Assembly: GCF_009931615.1 (NCBI RefSeq) | Contig: NZ_CP046620.1 | Coordinates: 1,007,501-1,071,500, forward strand | Direction: 5' to 3' | Length of the DNA stretch: 64,000 bases | Source: Algicella marina | Lineage (GTDB): Bacteria; Pseudomonadota; Alphaproteobacteria; Rhodobacterales; Rhodobacteraceae | Shown here: positions 49,750-60,093 of the stretch, one piece after another | Position numbering within the stretch: position 1 is the stretch's first letter | How the letters are laid out: each line of letters opens with the position of its first letter | Notes under the pieces: model-generated | What the model was told of the DNA's origin: nothing | The model's database searches: none | Seen by the model: only the letters and a program-made list of their open reading frames with translations | Translations under genes and position numbers: made by a program

Positions 49750-50634
49750 ATGGCTGAGCTTTCCGACGACGATATAGATGATACCGCTGCGCCGCTGATC
49801 GAGCATCTGGCGGAGTTGCGCACGCGCCTGATCCGGGCGTTGCTGGCGTTTGTCGTGGCAATGCTGATCTGCTTCACCGTGTGGAACCCGGTGTTCAATT
49901 TTCTGGCCGCACCGATCTGCGGTGCTTTGGCCGAACGGGGGCAGGATTGTAGCCTGGTGATCATCAAGCTGCAGGAAGGCTTCATGACGGCGATCCAGAT
50001 CTCGCTGTTCGGCGGGTTCGTGCTGGCGTTCCCCATGATCGGTTACCAGCTCTGGCGGTTTGTGGCGCCGGGTCTGTATCGAAACGAGAAGAATGCGTTC
50101 TTGCCGTTCCTCGTGGCGTCGCCGGTGCTGTTCACCATCGGAGCGGCATTCGCCTATTATGTGGTGCTGCCGCTGGCCTTCGATTTTTTCCTGGGCTTCC
50201 AACAAGGTGTGACCGCGGCGCAGGAAGCGCCTGTGGTCGGGGAAGAAGCACCCGAGGCCGCCACGGGTGCAAGCATCGCCTTCATGGGATCGATGCAGGA
50301 ATACCTGGGTCTGACAATCAAGTTCCTGCTGGCTTTCGGGTTGTGTTTCCAGTTGCCGGTGCTGTTGACGCTGATGGGCAAGGCGGGGCTGGTTTCGGCC
50401 GACGGATTGCGGGCGACGCGTAAGTATGCGGTGGTCGGCATTCTCGTGCTGGCGGCGGTGGTGACGCCGCCGGACGTGATCACCCAGGTCATCCTCTTTA
50501 CCGTTGTCTATTTCCTCTACGAGATCTCCATCCAGTTGGTTGTGATGGTGGAGCGCAAGCGAGAAGCGGAATTGCGGGCCTCGGGCTATTACGACGATGA
50601 GGAAGAAGAAGAGGCAGGCGAGACGACCCCATGA
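49750..50634 (+). CDS. tatC: Twin-arginine translocase subunit TatC
   Basis: Six-helix core of the Tat receptor that recognises twin-arginine signals. 294 residues from ATG 49750. It has [15 protein letters not shown], the P1 loop glutamate region [32 protein letters not shown] and the conserved TPPDVITQ in the late loop. An acidic Glu-rich tail closes it ([10 protein letters not shown]). An extra periplasmic stretch lies in the middle ([20 protein letters not shown]). Full length, unlike the preceding paralogue. Overlaps the DUF815 gene (ATGA). Confidence 0.95.
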   Translation: MAELSDDDIDDTAAPLIEHLAELRTRLIRALLAFVVAMLICFTVWNPVFNFLAAPICGALAERGQDCSLVIIKLQEGFMTAIQISLFGGFVLAFPMIGYQLWRFVAPGLYRNEKNAFLPFLVASPVLFTIGAAFAYYVVLPLAFDFFLGFQQGVTAAQEAPVVGEEAPEAATGASIAFMGSMQEYLGLTIKFLLAFGLCFQLPVLLTLMGKAGLVSADGLRATRKYAVVGILVLAAVVTPPDVITQVILFTVVYFLYEISIQLVVMVERKREAELRASGYYDDEEEEEAGETTP

Positions 50635-51485
50635 GCAAGAAGATGCTGCGCCGGATCGCGGAGGCGATGGAACGAGTGAGCCCGCCGCCAGTGGAAGCGC
50701 CGAACCTGCGGGGGGCTGATGCTTTCGTCTGGCACACCGATCCGGAACGGCTGGAACCTGTACGGCGTGTGAACCGCGTGCCGATCGAGCTGCTGATCGG
50801 CATCGACCGGTCGCGCGATACGCTGTTGGAGAACACGCGGCAGTTTGCCAGCGGTTTTTCCGCCAACAACGTGTTGTTGTGGGGCGCACGGGGGATGGGG
50901 AAATCCAGCCTCGTGAAAGCTGCGCATGCCACGGTTGCGGCGGCGGTGCCGGGACTGAAGCTGATCGAAATTCAGCGTGAGGACCTGCCGACCATCGGGC
51001 GGCTGATGGACATTCTGCGCAATGCCGAGCCCCGTTTCATCCTGTTCTGCGACGACCTGAGTTTCGACCATGACGACAGCCACTACAAATCGCTGAAGGC
51101 ATTGCTGGACGGCGGCGTTTCCGGCCGGCCGGAGAACGTGCTGCTTTACGCGACCTCCAACCGCAGACACCTGATGCCGCGCGACATGATCGAGAATGAA
51201 CGCTCTGCCGGGGTCAATCCGGCGGAGGCGGTCGAAGAAAAGGTCAGCCTTTCGGACAGGTTCGGCCTGTGGCTTGGCTTCCATGGTTGCGATCAGGACC
51301 AGTTCCTGGCGATGATCCGCGGCTATTGCACGGCGATCGGCATCGAGATTGACGATGATACGCTGCGAGCGGAGGCCATAGAGTGGAGCCAGACGCGTGG
51401 CAGTCGCTCGGGCAGGGTGGCATGGCAATACGTCACCGACCTGGCCGGGCGCCGGGGGATTTCACTGAAACCGGTGATCGGCTGA
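50631..51485 (+). CDS. DUF815-family ATPase
   Basis: 284 residues, AAA-like P-loop ATPase of the DUF815 family. Walker [13 protein letters not shown], Walker [27 protein letters not shown] and a C-terminal helical lid. These occur beside diverse genes in proteobacteria and have no settled function. The ATGA overlap with tatC suggests co-translation with the Tat system, perhaps incidental. Confidence 0.85.
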   Translation: MSKKMLRRIAEAMERVSPPPVEAPNLRGADAFVWHTDPERLEPVRRVNRVPIELLIGIDRSRDTLLENTRQFASGFSANNVLLWGARGMGKSSLVKAAHATVAAAVPGLKLIEIQREDLPTIGRLMDILRNAEPRFILFCDDLSFDHDDSHYKSLKALLDGGVSGRPENVLLYATSNRRHLMPRDMIENERSAGVNPAEAVEEKVSLSDRFGLWLGFHGCDQDQFLAMIRGYCTAIGIEIDDDTLRAEAIEWSQTRGSRSGRVAWQYVTDLAGRRGISLKPVIG

Positions 51486-51498
51486 CACTGACCGCTTC

Positions 51499-51867
51499 TC
51501 AAAAGACTTCGCGCACCAGTTCTTCCTGATACTTTGCAAGGCAGCTTCGCGGCACCCATCCGACCTGTCCGGTTTCGCGGCGGCAAAGTATCCAGCCATG
51601 GGTCTGTCGCAGGCCGGTGACCAGTTCGCCGGGGATGCAGGTGAGTTCCATGGCCGAATAGGTTTCGCGGGCGACGGTGGTGCCTTCGCTGCTCACGGGT
51701 AGGCTGTCCGGCACCCAACCCTCGCCCCCGGCTTCCGAGCGGGCCCAGAGCCAGCGGTGGCCGTCCCACTCGTCTTCCTTGCCGGAAAGTACCAGTTTCT
51801 CGCCAACGCGGACTTCTATCGGTGCAGAATAGGTGGCCGTCCAGCCACGGGTGACCGTGTAGTGCAT
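51499..51867 (-). CDS. Protein with two SH3-like domains
   Basis: 122 residues, no signal peptide, so cytosolic. Two similar halves of about 60: the first with VRVGEKLVLSGKEDEWDGHRWLWA and GEGWVPDSLPV, the second with ELTCIPGELVTGLRQTHGWILC and QVGWVPRSCL. The repeated 'W-x-...-GWVP' pattern is that of SH3-like ligand-binding folds. Function unknown. Convergent with the DUF815 gene. Confidence 0.7.
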   Translation of the reverse strand: MHYTVTRGWTATYSAPIEVRVGEKLVLSGKEDEWDGHRWLWARSEAGGEGWVPDSLPVSSEGTTVARETYSAMELTCIPGELVTGLRQTHGWILCRRETGQVGWVPRSCLAKYQEELVREVF

Positions 51868-51961
51868 TCTCTCCCCCCATTGGACCCGGCGTGGCGCCGG
51901 ACTTTTTCAAATATTACCTCAGGTTGTATTTCGAGGGGAGAAATTTGTCCCGTGAACAAAA

Positions 51962-51985
51962 AAAGACGGCCCTGAGGCCGTCTTT
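51962..51985 (-). terminator. Rho-independent terminator of rne
   Basis: On the minus strand AAAGACGGCC, loop TCAG, GGCCGTCTTT followed by a run of T. A perfect 10-base stem, twenty bases after the RNase E stop; it separates rne from the SH3-like gene. Confidence 0.92.
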
Positions 51986-52004
51986 GTGAGGAAATTTTCG
52001 GCGA

Positions 52005-54584
52005 TTACTTGCCGAGGGCGCGGGACCACCAACCCTTGCGTCGGGGTTCGCCATCTTCATCGCTGCGGTCATCGGCCTCGGCCGAAGGTGATTCCGCCGG
52101 CGTTGCGCCGGCAACGGATGCGATGGTTTCGGCAGAGGATGCGCGTGTGCGTTGCTTGCGCGCCGGTTTGGCAGGAACAGCTTCCGCCATTGCGGGTTCC
52201 GGTTCTGCCGAGGGTTCGGGCTCTGTTGCCCGTTCGCTCTGCGGCGCGGGTTCTGCTGCGGGCGCCTCGGCCATGGCGGGCTCCACGGCTTCGGTTGCGG
52301 TGTTCTCCGCAGGCTGCGCTGTCTCCTCGCCTTGTTCCACCTGCGTGTCGGTCGTCTCGGACGACTTCTTGCGACTGCGGGAACGGGAGCGGCTGCGGGA
52401 TTTCTTGGGCTTCTCTTCGTCACCGTCATCTGCGGGAGTTTCGGCAGATTGCTCCGCGTTCTCGGATGCATTTTCCTCGACGGAGGCGTCGTCGTTCTGT
52501 TTGCCGTTGTCATCACCGTTGCTGCCCTTGCCGCGACGACGGCGGCGGCGGCGGCGTTTTTTCGGCGAACCGTCCTCGGAGTTGCGATCTTCGGTTTCCC
52601 GCTCCTCACTCTGAGAAACCTCCTCGGCCGGGATCTCATCCTCGTCGGGCAGATCGGGCAGGGCGTCGATGACGCCTTCGAGAGTGGCGACTTCCGGAAT
52701 GACGCGGGAGGCTGTCTTCAGCCGTTCGATACGGTAGTCGGGGCTGACGAGTGACGGATCGCCCTCGACGCGGATCGACAGGCCGAAGCGGGTTTCGATC
52801 ATCGCCACGTGCTCGCGCTTGGCGTTCAACAGGTAGTTGGCGATACCGACAGGCACGGTGACGACCACTTCCTTGGCGCGGCGGCGGACGCCTTCCTCCT
52901 CCAGTTCGCGGAGGATCGACAGGGCGAAGCTGTCATCGGAGCGGACGCGGCCGGTGCCGTGGCAATGCTCGCACGGCTTGGTGGTGGCCTCCAGCATGCC
53001 GGGGCGCAGGCGCTGGCGCGACATTTCCAGAAGGCCGAAGCCGGAGATACGGCCGACCTGGATGCGGGCGCGGTCGTCCTTCAACTTGTCTTTCAGGCGC
53101 TTCTCGACGGCGGCGTTGTTGCGCCGGTCTTCCATGTCGATGAAGTCGATGACGATGAGGCCGGCGAGATCGCGCAACTTGGCCTGACGTGCGACTTCTT
53201 CCGCCGCTTCAAGGTTGGTTTTGAGCGCGGTTTCTTCGATCGAGCCTTCCTTGGTGGAACGTCCGGAGTTCACGTCTACCGCCACCAGCGCCTCGGTCAC
53301 GTCGATGACGATGTAACCGCCGGAGCGAAGCTGAACCGTCGGGTTGAACATGGCGGAGAGGTAGTTTTCCACCTGGTAGCGCGCGAAAAGGGGCAGGGGC
53401 TCGGCGTACTGGCGCACGTTCTTGGCGTGGGACGGCATGAGCATCTTCATGTAGTCCTTGGCCTCACGGTAGCCGCGCTCTCCCTCAACGAAAATCTCGT
53501 CGATGTCGCGGGAATAGAGGTCGCGGATCGAGCGCTTGATGAGGCTGCCCTCTTCGTAGATCGGTGCTGGCGCCATCGAGCGGAGCGTGAGGTCGCGGAT
53601 CTGCTCCCACTGGCGGAGCAGAAATTCGTAGTCGCGCTTGATCTCCGTCTTGGTACGCTTGGCACCGGCGGTGCGGATGATCAGGCCCGCGCCTTTCGGC
53701 ACGGTGATTTCGTTCGCGATTTCCTTGAGTTTCTTGCGGTCGGTCGCGGACGTGATCTTGCGGGAAATGCCGCCACCACGTGCGGTGTTGGGCATCAGCA
53801 CGCAATAGCGGCCGGCGAGGGACAGGTAGGTGGTGAGCGCTGCACCCTTGTTGCCGCGCTCTTCTTTGACGACCTGGATCAGCAGGATCTGGCGGACCTT
53901 GATGACTTCCTGGATCTTGTAGCGGCGGGCGCGGGGTTTGCGCGGGCGGATCTCTTCCTTGATGTCCTCGGCGCCGGAGGTTTCATATTCCTCGGTCGCG
54001 GGAGGGGTCTGGGAGTCGGCCTGATCGTCGCTGGCTTCCGGTGTGTCGGCTTCCGGCTGTGCCTGCTCCTGTGTGTCGGCAGCTTCGGCTTCCGGTCTGG
54101 CATTGTTGCCGCCTTCGGGAAGGTCCTCGACCAGTGTGGAGGCTTCTTCGCCCTCCGCATCCTCGTCTACGTTGCCGGTGATGACGTCGTCGGCCGGTTT
54201 GGCCTCTGCCGCCTTGCTGCGGGAGCGTGAGCGCGAGCGGGACCGCGACCGGGGTTTCGGCTTCTCTTCCTCGTCCTCGCGGGCTTCCTCGGCGTTGAGA
54301 GCGGCCTCCTCGGCCAGCAACGCCTCGCGGTCTGCGACCGGGATCTGGTAATAGTCCGGATGAATTTCGGAGAAGGCAAGAAAACCGTGGCGGTTGCCGC
54401 CATAATCGACGAAGGCAGCCTGAAGAGAGGGTTCGACCCTCGTTACCTTGGCGAGATAGATGTTTCCGGCGAGTTGCCGCTTGTTCAGCGACTCGAAGTC
54501 GAAATCTTCAACCTTGTTTCCATCCACCACGACGACACGGGTCTCTTCCGTGTGCGTGGCGTCTATCAGCATTTTCATTGGCAT
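52005..54584 (-). CDS. rne: Ribonuclease E/G with S1-domain insertion and long disordered tail
   Basis: Central endoribonuclease of mRNA decay and rRNA/tRNA processing. 859 residues. The N-terminal MKMLIDATHTEETRVVVV and S1 domain (about 35-240) are split by an Arg/Ser and acidic insert (RSRSRSRSRSRS at 112-123), as in alphaproteobacteria. Catalytic DNase-I-like part: VDVNSGRSTKEGS with the metal Asp, IDFIDMEDRRN; zinc-link CEHCHG. The tail has an (R)7 cluster, a second RS repeat and PAKPARKQRTRASS near the end, likely RNA- and partner-binding. Its DEAD-box helicase neighbour shares these motifs. Confidence 0.95.
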   Translation of the reverse strand: MPMKMLIDATHTEETRVVVVDGNKVEDFDFESLNKRQLAGNIYLAKVTRVEPSLQAAFVDYGGNRHGFLAFSEIHPDYYQIPVADREALLAEEAALNAEEAREDEEEKPKPRSRSRSRSRSRSKAAEAKPADDVITGNVDEDAEGEEASTLVEDLPEGGNNARPEAEAADTQEQAQPEADTPEASDDQADSQTPPATEEYETSGAEDIKEEIRPRKPRARRYKIQEVIKVRQILLIQVVKEERGNKGAALTTYLSLAGRYCVLMPNTARGGGISRKITSATDRKKLKEIANEITVPKGAGLIIRTAGAKRTKTEIKRDYEFLLRQWEQIRDLTLRSMAPAPIYEEGSLIKRSIRDLYSRDIDEIFVEGERGYREAKDYMKMLMPSHAKNVRQYAEPLPLFARYQVENYLSAMFNPTVQLRSGGYIVIDVTEALVAVDVNSGRSTKEGSIEETALKTNLEAAEEVARQAKLRDLAGLIVIDFIDMEDRRNNAAVEKRLKDKLKDDRARIQVGRISGFGLLEMSRQRLRPGMLEATTKPCEHCHGTGRVRSDDSFALSILRELEEEGVRRRAKEVVVTVPVGIANYLLNAKREHVAMIETRFGLSIRVEGDPSLVSPDYRIERLKTASRVIPEVATLEGVIDALPDLPDEDEIPAEEVSQSEERETEDRNSEDGSPKKRRRRRRRRGKGSNGDDNGKQNDDASVEENASENAEQSAETPADDGDEEKPKKSRSRSRSRSRKKSSETTDTQVEQGEETAQPAENTATEAVEPAMAEAPAAEPAPQSERATEPEPSAEPEPAMAEAVPAKPARKQRTRASSAETIASVAGATPAESPSAEADDRSDEDGEPRRKGWWSRALGK

Positions 54585-55041
54585 TGAACTTGATGCACTT
54601 TCTCATCCCGCAACGCCTTCGCGCCCGGTGACCGGGTGGCGACAAGTGATAAGGGATATGACTGGGGAGGAACTCTGCAAGAGCCAAGCCCGTTGCACGG
54701 CTGTTCGCCGGGTGCGGGGGGGCTGGCATCTTTTCTGCGCGTTCCATCGCGGTTTATGTCTCCAACGCCTTTTGATGGCGTCATACGGGCCCCGAAAAAC
54801 ACCGGGGAAAATTCGGCGCGAGCGCCGCTTCACACTCTTGCGGGCAATGGGCAGATTTTGATTTCTGCGGACTGCATCGCGAGTGCGACGAATCTGTACA
54901 GCCGGCTGGAGAGCACGGCCCACACGGACGTTCTACGCCTGTTCGCGCCGGGAACACAATCGCTTTTTCGCGAGTGTCTGGTGTGCTAAGCTTTGCAAAA
55001 GAACGACAAGCGGGCGATGACCCGCAGAGATCGAGCAGAAA
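54585..55041. promoter_or_regulatory. Divergent rne / amidase intergenic region with hairpins
   Basis: 457 bases without a supported gene. Visible structures: hairpin CCCGG-TGA-CCGGG at about 54624-54636, CCCCG/CGGGG at about 54791-54808 and GGCGC-GA-GCGCC at about 54817-54828. On the minus strand these lie in what would be a long rne leader, where enterobacterial rne carries autoregulatory hairpins; the analogy is inference. Short frames across it look like chance. Confidence 0.45.
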
Positions 55042-56214
55042 ATGGGTAAATCTTTCAGATGCTTCGCCGTGACGGCGATGCTGTGCCTCTGGCCGCTGGT
55101 GCTGGCGGCCGGACCGCAAGTGCGCCCCGGCTCGGTGACGCTGACGGAAAGTTTCTTCGGTCTCATCCGGCTGGAAATCGGGCTGACGGATCGGGCGGGT
55201 TATCGGGTGACTGGTGGTAGATTTGCGCGAGTGGATCTGTCGGTGGACGGCGGGGTGCCGAAGGTGAGCGCACCTGCCGGAATGAGCGTGGTGGCGCGAC
55301 GCGGGCCGGAGGGTAAGCTGCGGATGGTGCTGCGGACGGGAACTTCGCTCGCCCTGCTGCGTTCAAGCTATCAGGCGACGGCGAACGGGCCGGTTTTACT
55401 ACTTGAATTCACGCGTCAGGATGACAGCAAACCACAGCACTATTCTGACGAAGGCGATTTCCTGGTGATGCTCGACCCGGGGCACGGGGGGATCGACCCT
55501 GGTGCGGTGCGGGCGGGCGTCTCGGAAAAGGACATTGCCCTGAAGTTTGCCGGCGTGCTGGCCGAAACGTTGAGAGATGCCGGGTATTCGGTGGCGATGA
55601 CCCGCAAAACGGATGTTTTCCTGCGACTGGACGCGCGCGTCTCGGCTGCGCGGGAGGCGGAGGCCGATCTGTTTCTTTCCCTGCATGCAAACACGGTAAC
55701 GAAGGGCGTAGCCTCCGGCCCGACGCTCTACGTTCTGTCGGGCGAGCCCTCGGACGCGGATGCCGCGGCGGTGGCGGAGTTCGAGAACAGTGCTGATCGC
55801 CTGGCGGGGTACGACCCGGCGTCAGGAGAGGATGATGTGACCGATGTGCTGCGGGATCTGGCGTTTCGGGCCGCTGGGGAGGCTTCGCGGGACGTTGCGC
55901 GGGAAATCATCGGCAGTCTGTCGCAAAGTGTCGGCGTGATCCGTAGCAGACCCTTGCGATCGGCCAATTTTCGCGTATTGAAAGCGCCGGATATTCCCTC
56001 CGTTCTGATTGAACTCGGGTTTCTGGGCCATGCCGGTGACAGGGCGAGGATGCAGGACCCGGACTGGCAGGCACTGGCTGCTACGGCAGTGCGTGATGGT
56101 GTCGAAGAATGGCGGGCGGCCGTGACCGGCCGCAACATTGCCAGCGCGGGCCGAGAGGCGCGGAAAGGTGATCGCCGCGGCTTTGACCCGAGTGGCCGGA
56201 CTGCGGTAGACTGA
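55042..56214 (+). CDS. N-acetylmuramoyl-L-alanine amidase (AmiC-like)
   Basis: Periplasmic zinc amidase splitting septal peptidoglycan. 390 residues: signal peptide (AVTAMLCLWPLVLAAG), an AMIN-type domain (about 28-130) and an amidase_3 catalytic domain. Zinc ligands are His in LDPGHGGIDPGA, Glu in VSEKDIAL and His in LFLSLHANT; catalytic Glu in VLIELGFLGH. Followed by a class A PBP, a cell-wall pairing. No LysM or repeat domain. Confidence 0.92.
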   Translation: MGKSFRCFAVTAMLCLWPLVLAAGPQVRPGSVTLTESFFGLIRLEIGLTDRAGYRVTGGRFARVDLSVDGGVPKVSAPAGMSVVARRGPEGKLRMVLRTGTSLALLRSSYQATANGPVLLLEFTRQDDSKPQHYSDEGDFLVMLDPGHGGIDPGAVRAGVSEKDIALKFAGVLAETLRDAGYSVAMTRKTDVFLRLDARVSAAREAEADLFLSLHANTVTKGVASGPTLYVLSGEPSDADAAAVAEFENSADRLAGYDPASGEDDVTDVLRDLAFRAAGEASRDVAREIIGSLSQSVGVIRSRPLRSANFRVLKAPDIPSVLIELGFLGHAGDRARMQDPDWQALAATAVRDGVEEWRAAVTGRNIASAGREARKGDRRGFDPSGRTAVD

Positions 56215-56241
56215 CGTGATAATGACTGATTGGGGCGTGAC

Positions 56242-58797
56242 ATGCGCGGACTGCTGAATTTTTTCGGTTTCATCTTCACCTGGCTGTCGCTGGGTGCGAT
56301 TGCGGTTGCCGTGGGTATCGCCAGCGTTTTCATCTACTACGGCAAGGATTTGCCGGACCATGAACAGCTGGCGGAATACTCGCCCGCGACGATCAGCCGG
56401 GTGTATTCCGCCCGTGGGCTGGTCATGGATGAATTCGCGCAGGAGCGGCGCATCTACACACCCGTCGACGAGATTCCCGATCTGGTGAAGCACGCCTTCA
56501 TCTCGGCGGAAGACAAGAACTTCTACAACCATCCAGGCTATGACCTGCGCGGTATCGTGGCGGCGGTCATGGATGCGGCCAAAGGCGGGCAACTGCGCGG
56601 TGCCTCGACGATTACCCAGCAGTTGATGAAGAACTTTCTGCTCGACGGCAGCCGCAACGCCGAGAGAAAGATCAAGGAGATCATTCTGGCGGTTCGGCTG
56701 GAATCCACGCTGACCAAGGAAGAGATCCTGGGCCTGTATCTCAACGAGATCTTCCTCGGCCAGAACTCCTACGGCGTGACGGCAGCGGCGCAGACCTATT
56801 TTGCCAAGACGCTGGAGGAACTGACACCGGCGGAAGCGGCCTATCTGGCGGCGATGCCGAAGGCGCCCTCGAACTACCATCCGGTACGCCAGAAGAACCG
56901 GGCGCTGGCGCGGCGGGATTTCGTTCTGCGGGAGATGTTCGAAAACGGCTATCTCGACAAGGCAAGCTATGAGAGCGAGAAGGCAAAGGACCTTATCACT
57001 GTTCAGTCCGGCGATATTGTCTCTGCCCGCAATGCCCTGCCACCGCGCGACTATTTCACCGACGAAATCCGCCGCCAGCTTTCAACGAAGCTGGAGGGGG
57101 GCGAGGAGCAGTTGTTTAGTGGCGGTCTGACGATCCGGGCGACGGTGGAGCCGGAATTGCAGGCGGCTGCCGCCGAGGCATTGCGCAACGGGTTGGAGAA
57201 ATACGATCGCTCTCGCGGAGTGTACCTTGGCCCGCTGGCGACGATTGACCCGGGCCTGCTGACCGACGAGGCAAGCTGGCGCGATGCACTGGCTGACACC
57301 CAGGTGCCGCGCGATGTGATCGGCTGGATTCCGTCGGTGGTGCTGGAAGTGGGCGAAAGCGCCGTCCGGGTGGGCATCGAAGGAGTCGACGAGGATGAGG
57401 ACGGCCATTACCTGACGATGGACGATGCCCGCTGGATCGGCCGCATCCGTGCCAAGGACCGGCCTAGCGCGAAGCCCCAGGCGCCGGGAGACCTGTACCA
57501 GGTTGGCGACGTCGTGCTGGTCAAGGCGATCATCGAGGGCGGTGAGTTTCAGCGGTGGTCGCTGCGCCAGATCCCCGAGATCGAAGGCGGCTTCATGGCT
57601 ATGGATGTCAAGACGGGCCGTGTGCTGGCGATGCAGGGTGGCTTTTCCTACCAGCATTCGGTGTTCAACCGGGCCACGCAGGCGACCCGCCAGCCGGGTT
57701 CCAGTTTCAAGCCGTTTGTATATGCCGCCGCGCTGGACAATGGCTATAACCCCAACACGATTGTCGTGGATGCGCCCATCGAGGTGAACACGCCGCAGGG
57801 GCTGTGGCGGCCAACCAACTCCTCCAACCGGTTCTACGGACCTGCGCCGCTGCGCACCGGGATCGAGCAGTCGCGGAACCTGATGACGGTGCGGATCGCA
57901 CAGGATATCGGGATGGAGACCGTCAGTGCCTATGCCGAGCGGTTCGACGTCTACAAGGACATGCCGGCGCTGCTTTCCTACTCGTTGGGTGCGGGCGAGA
58001 CGACGCTGTTCAAGATGGTGGCGGCCTACTCGATGTTCGCCAATGGCGGCGTGCGGGTGGAGCCGACACTGGTGGACCGGGTGCAGGACCGCAACGGCAA
58101 CACGATCTACCGGCAGGATCAGCGGGCCTGTCGCCATTGCAACAACGAGCAGGAGGCGCATGACGCCAACCCCTCGACGTTGCCATGGATCTGGAATGAT
58201 GCCGAACAGGTGATGGACCCGGTTACGGCGTACCAGCTTTCGTCGATGATGCAGGGCGTGGTTGCACGCGGGACCGCCGCCTCCACCGTAGGCAAGCTGG
58301 GCGTGCCGATCTCCGGCAAGACGGGGACAACGAACGAGAGCAAGGACGTCTGGTTCGTGGGCTTCACGCCCAAGATTGCCGCGGGTTGCTATATGGGCTT
58401 CGACACGCCGCGGCCGATGGGCCAGGGCGCCTATGGCGGCACGATGTGCGGCCCGGTATTTGCCGAGTTCATGGAGACCGCTTTGAAGAACCACGGGTCG
58501 TTCAAGCGGCCGCAGCCGCCGGGCACGGTACTGGTTAAGATCGACCGGAGCACGGGTGTGCGGGTTCCGAACTCCGCCAGCGGCGGCAACATCGTCGCCG
58601 AGTTGTTCCGTGCGGGTGAAGAGCCGGCTGTCGGTGCCAGCGGGCGCTACATCGATGGTGGCTTTGCCATGAGTTCCAACCTGCCGCTCTACAACGGAGC
58701 GAACACGACGCTCCAGCAGGTGACGGTGCAGGGCAAGAAGAAGGTGATCCCTTCCAAGCCGGGTTTCGGGGCGCTGTCTTCCGGCGGGCTTTACTGA
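56242..58797 (+). CDS. mrcA: Penicillin-binding protein 1A (class A, bifunctional)
   Basis: Polymerises and cross-links peptidoglycan in the periplasm, anchored by an N-terminal helix (NFFGFIFTWLSLGAIAVAVGI). 851 residues from ATG 56242; a TTG twelve bases earlier is less likely. Glycosyltransferase: catalytic Glu90 in AEDKNFYNHPG and GASTITQQLMKN. An OB-like domain precedes the transpeptidase with Ser487-x-x-Lys490 (SSFK), Ser544-Arg-Asn and Lys693-Thr-Gly. All active-site residues are present. Confidence 0.95.
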   Translation: MRGLLNFFGFIFTWLSLGAIAVAVGIASVFIYYGKDLPDHEQLAEYSPATISRVYSARGLVMDEFAQERRIYTPVDEIPDLVKHAFISAEDKNFYNHPGYDLRGIVAAVMDAAKGGQLRGASTITQQLMKNFLLDGSRNAERKIKEIILAVRLESTLTKEEILGLYLNEIFLGQNSYGVTAAAQTYFAKTLEELTPAEAAYLAAMPKAPSNYHPVRQKNRALARRDFVLREMFENGYLDKASYESEKAKDLITVQSGDIVSARNALPPRDYFTDEIRRQLSTKLEGGEEQLFSGGLTIRATVEPELQAAAAEALRNGLEKYDRSRGVYLGPLATIDPGLLTDEASWRDALADTQVPRDVIGWIPSVVLEVGESAVRVGIEGVDEDEDGHYLTMDDARWIGRIRAKDRPSAKPQAPGDLYQVGDVVLVKAIIEGGEFQRWSLRQIPEIEGGFMAMDVKTGRVLAMQGGFSYQHSVFNRATQATRQPGSSFKPFVYAAALDNGYNPNTIVVDAPIEVNTPQGLWRPTNSSNRFYGPAPLRTGIEQSRNLMTVRIAQDIGMETVSAYAERFDVYKDMPALLSYSLGAGETTLFKMVAAYSMFANGGVRVEPTLVDRVQDRNGNTIYRQDQRACRHCNNEQEAHDANPSTLPWIWNDAEQVMDPVTAYQLSSMMQGVVARGTAASTVGKLGVPISGKTGTTNESKDVWFVGFTPKIAAGCYMGFDTPRPMGQGAYGGTMCGPVFAEFMETALKNHGSFKRPQPPGTVLVKIDRSTGVRVPNSASGGNIVAELFRAGEEPAVGASGRYIDGGFAMSSNLPLYNGANTTLQQVTVQGKKKVIPSKPGFGALSSGGLY

Positions 58798-58929
58798 AGC
58801 CGGCCGCCGTGCCCCTACGCGGCGCGGCGGCATATTCGTGGAAAGCGGTTTCCACTTCCTCCCCATGCCATTACAACACCTGCCACGGACGGGATGACCG
58901 CCGGAGCCTGAATTGACTGGACAAGAGTT

Positions 58930-60054
58930 ATGCGCGCCGAGATTGAGAACCATGTTGCCGAAATCGAGAAGTCGCTGAACCTGCTGCGCCAGCGGCTGGA
59001 CTGGGACACGGCGGAGCATCGGCTGGAAGAATTCAACGCGATGTCGGAAGACCCGGACCTGTGGAATGACCCGGAGCGCGCGCAAAAGCTGATGCGGGAT
59101 CGGCAGCAGCTTGTCGATGCGATCGAGCGTTATAAGACGCTTGAGAGCGGGTTGAACGACAATGTCGAGCTTATCGAGATGGGCGAAGCGGAGGACGACG
59201 AGGAAGTCGTCACGGAGGCCGAGGCGGCGATCACGGCCCTTAGAGAGGTGGCCGCGGCGGCGGAGATCGAGGCATTGCTGGATGGCGAGGCCGATGGCAA
59301 TGACACTTTCCTGGAGATCAACGCCGGGGCCGGAGGCACCGAGGCTTGCGACTGGGCGCAGATGTTGCAGCGAATGTATGTACGCTGGGCGGAGAAGCGC
59401 GGCTACAAGGTAGAGTTGCAGTCGGAGGAGGCCGGCTCCGAAGCCGGGGTCAAATCCGTCGCTTACAAGATTTCCGGGCCGAATGCCTATGGCTGGATGA
59501 AGACAGAGAGCGGCGTGCATCGGCTGGTCCGGATATCGCCCTTTGGCAAGGGGACTCGCGAGACGTCCTTTGCTTCCGTGTGGGTTTATCCGGTGGTCGA
59601 CGATAACATCGAGATCGACGTTAATCCTTCGGACATCCGCATCGACACCTACCGATCTTCAGGGGCCGGTGGCCAGCACGTGAACACGACAGACTCGGCT
59701 GTGCGGATTACACACGCGCCGACCGGGATTGTGGTGACGAGTTCCGAGAAGTCGCAGCATCAGAACCGGGACATTGCCATGAAGGCGCTGAAATCACGGT
59801 TGTACCAACTTGAGCTGGACCGGCGGAATGCCGAGATCAACGCGCAGCATGAGGCAAAGGGCAGTGCGGGGTGGGGCAACCAGATCCGCTCCTACGTTCT
59901 GCAACCTTACCAGATGGTGAAGGATCTGCGCACCAACCACGAAACGTCCGATACCTCCGGTGTGCTAGACGGCGATCTCGACGGTTTCATGGCGGCGACA
60001 CTGGCGCAGGATGTGGCGGGCAAGAGCCGGAGCGAGGCGAACGCGGAGGAATAG
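58930..60054 (+). CDS. prfB: Peptide chain release factor 2
   Basis: Reads UAA and UGA and triggers peptide release. 374 residues. GGQ at 247-249 ([15 protein letters not shown]) catalyses hydrolysis, and ISPFGKG holds the SPF stop-codon motif that separates RF2 from RF1. The frame is continuous from the ATG at 58930, so there is no programmed +1 frameshift of the E. coli type. Confidence 0.96.
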   Translation: MRAEIENHVAEIEKSLNLLRQRLDWDTAEHRLEEFNAMSEDPDLWNDPERAQKLMRDRQQLVDAIERYKTLESGLNDNVELIEMGEAEDDEEVVTEAEAAITALREVAAAAEIEALLDGEADGNDTFLEINAGAGGTEACDWAQMLQRMYVRWAEKRGYKVELQSEEAGSEAGVKSVAYKISGPNAYGWMKTESGVHRLVRISPFGKGTRETSFASVWVYPVVDDNIEIDVNPSDIRIDTYRSSGAGGQHVNTTDSAVRITHAPTGIVVTSSEKSQHQNRDIAMKALKSRLYQLELDRRNAEINAQHEAKGSAGWGNQIRSYVLQPYQMVKDLRTNHETSDTSGVLDGDLDGFMAATLAQDVAGKSRSEANAEE

Positions 60055-60093
60055 GTCGGCGACCGGCGCGAATAATGAGGTTTTGGCTTTAAG

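Noticed and set aside
58930-59010. Programmed +1 frameshift in prfB
   Set aside because: The frame is continuous from the ATG and has no early in-frame TGA.
57082-59520. Minus-strand open frame of 812 codons opposite PBP1A and prfB
   Set aside because: Antisense shadow; the plus strand holds intact PBP1A and RF2 with all motifs.
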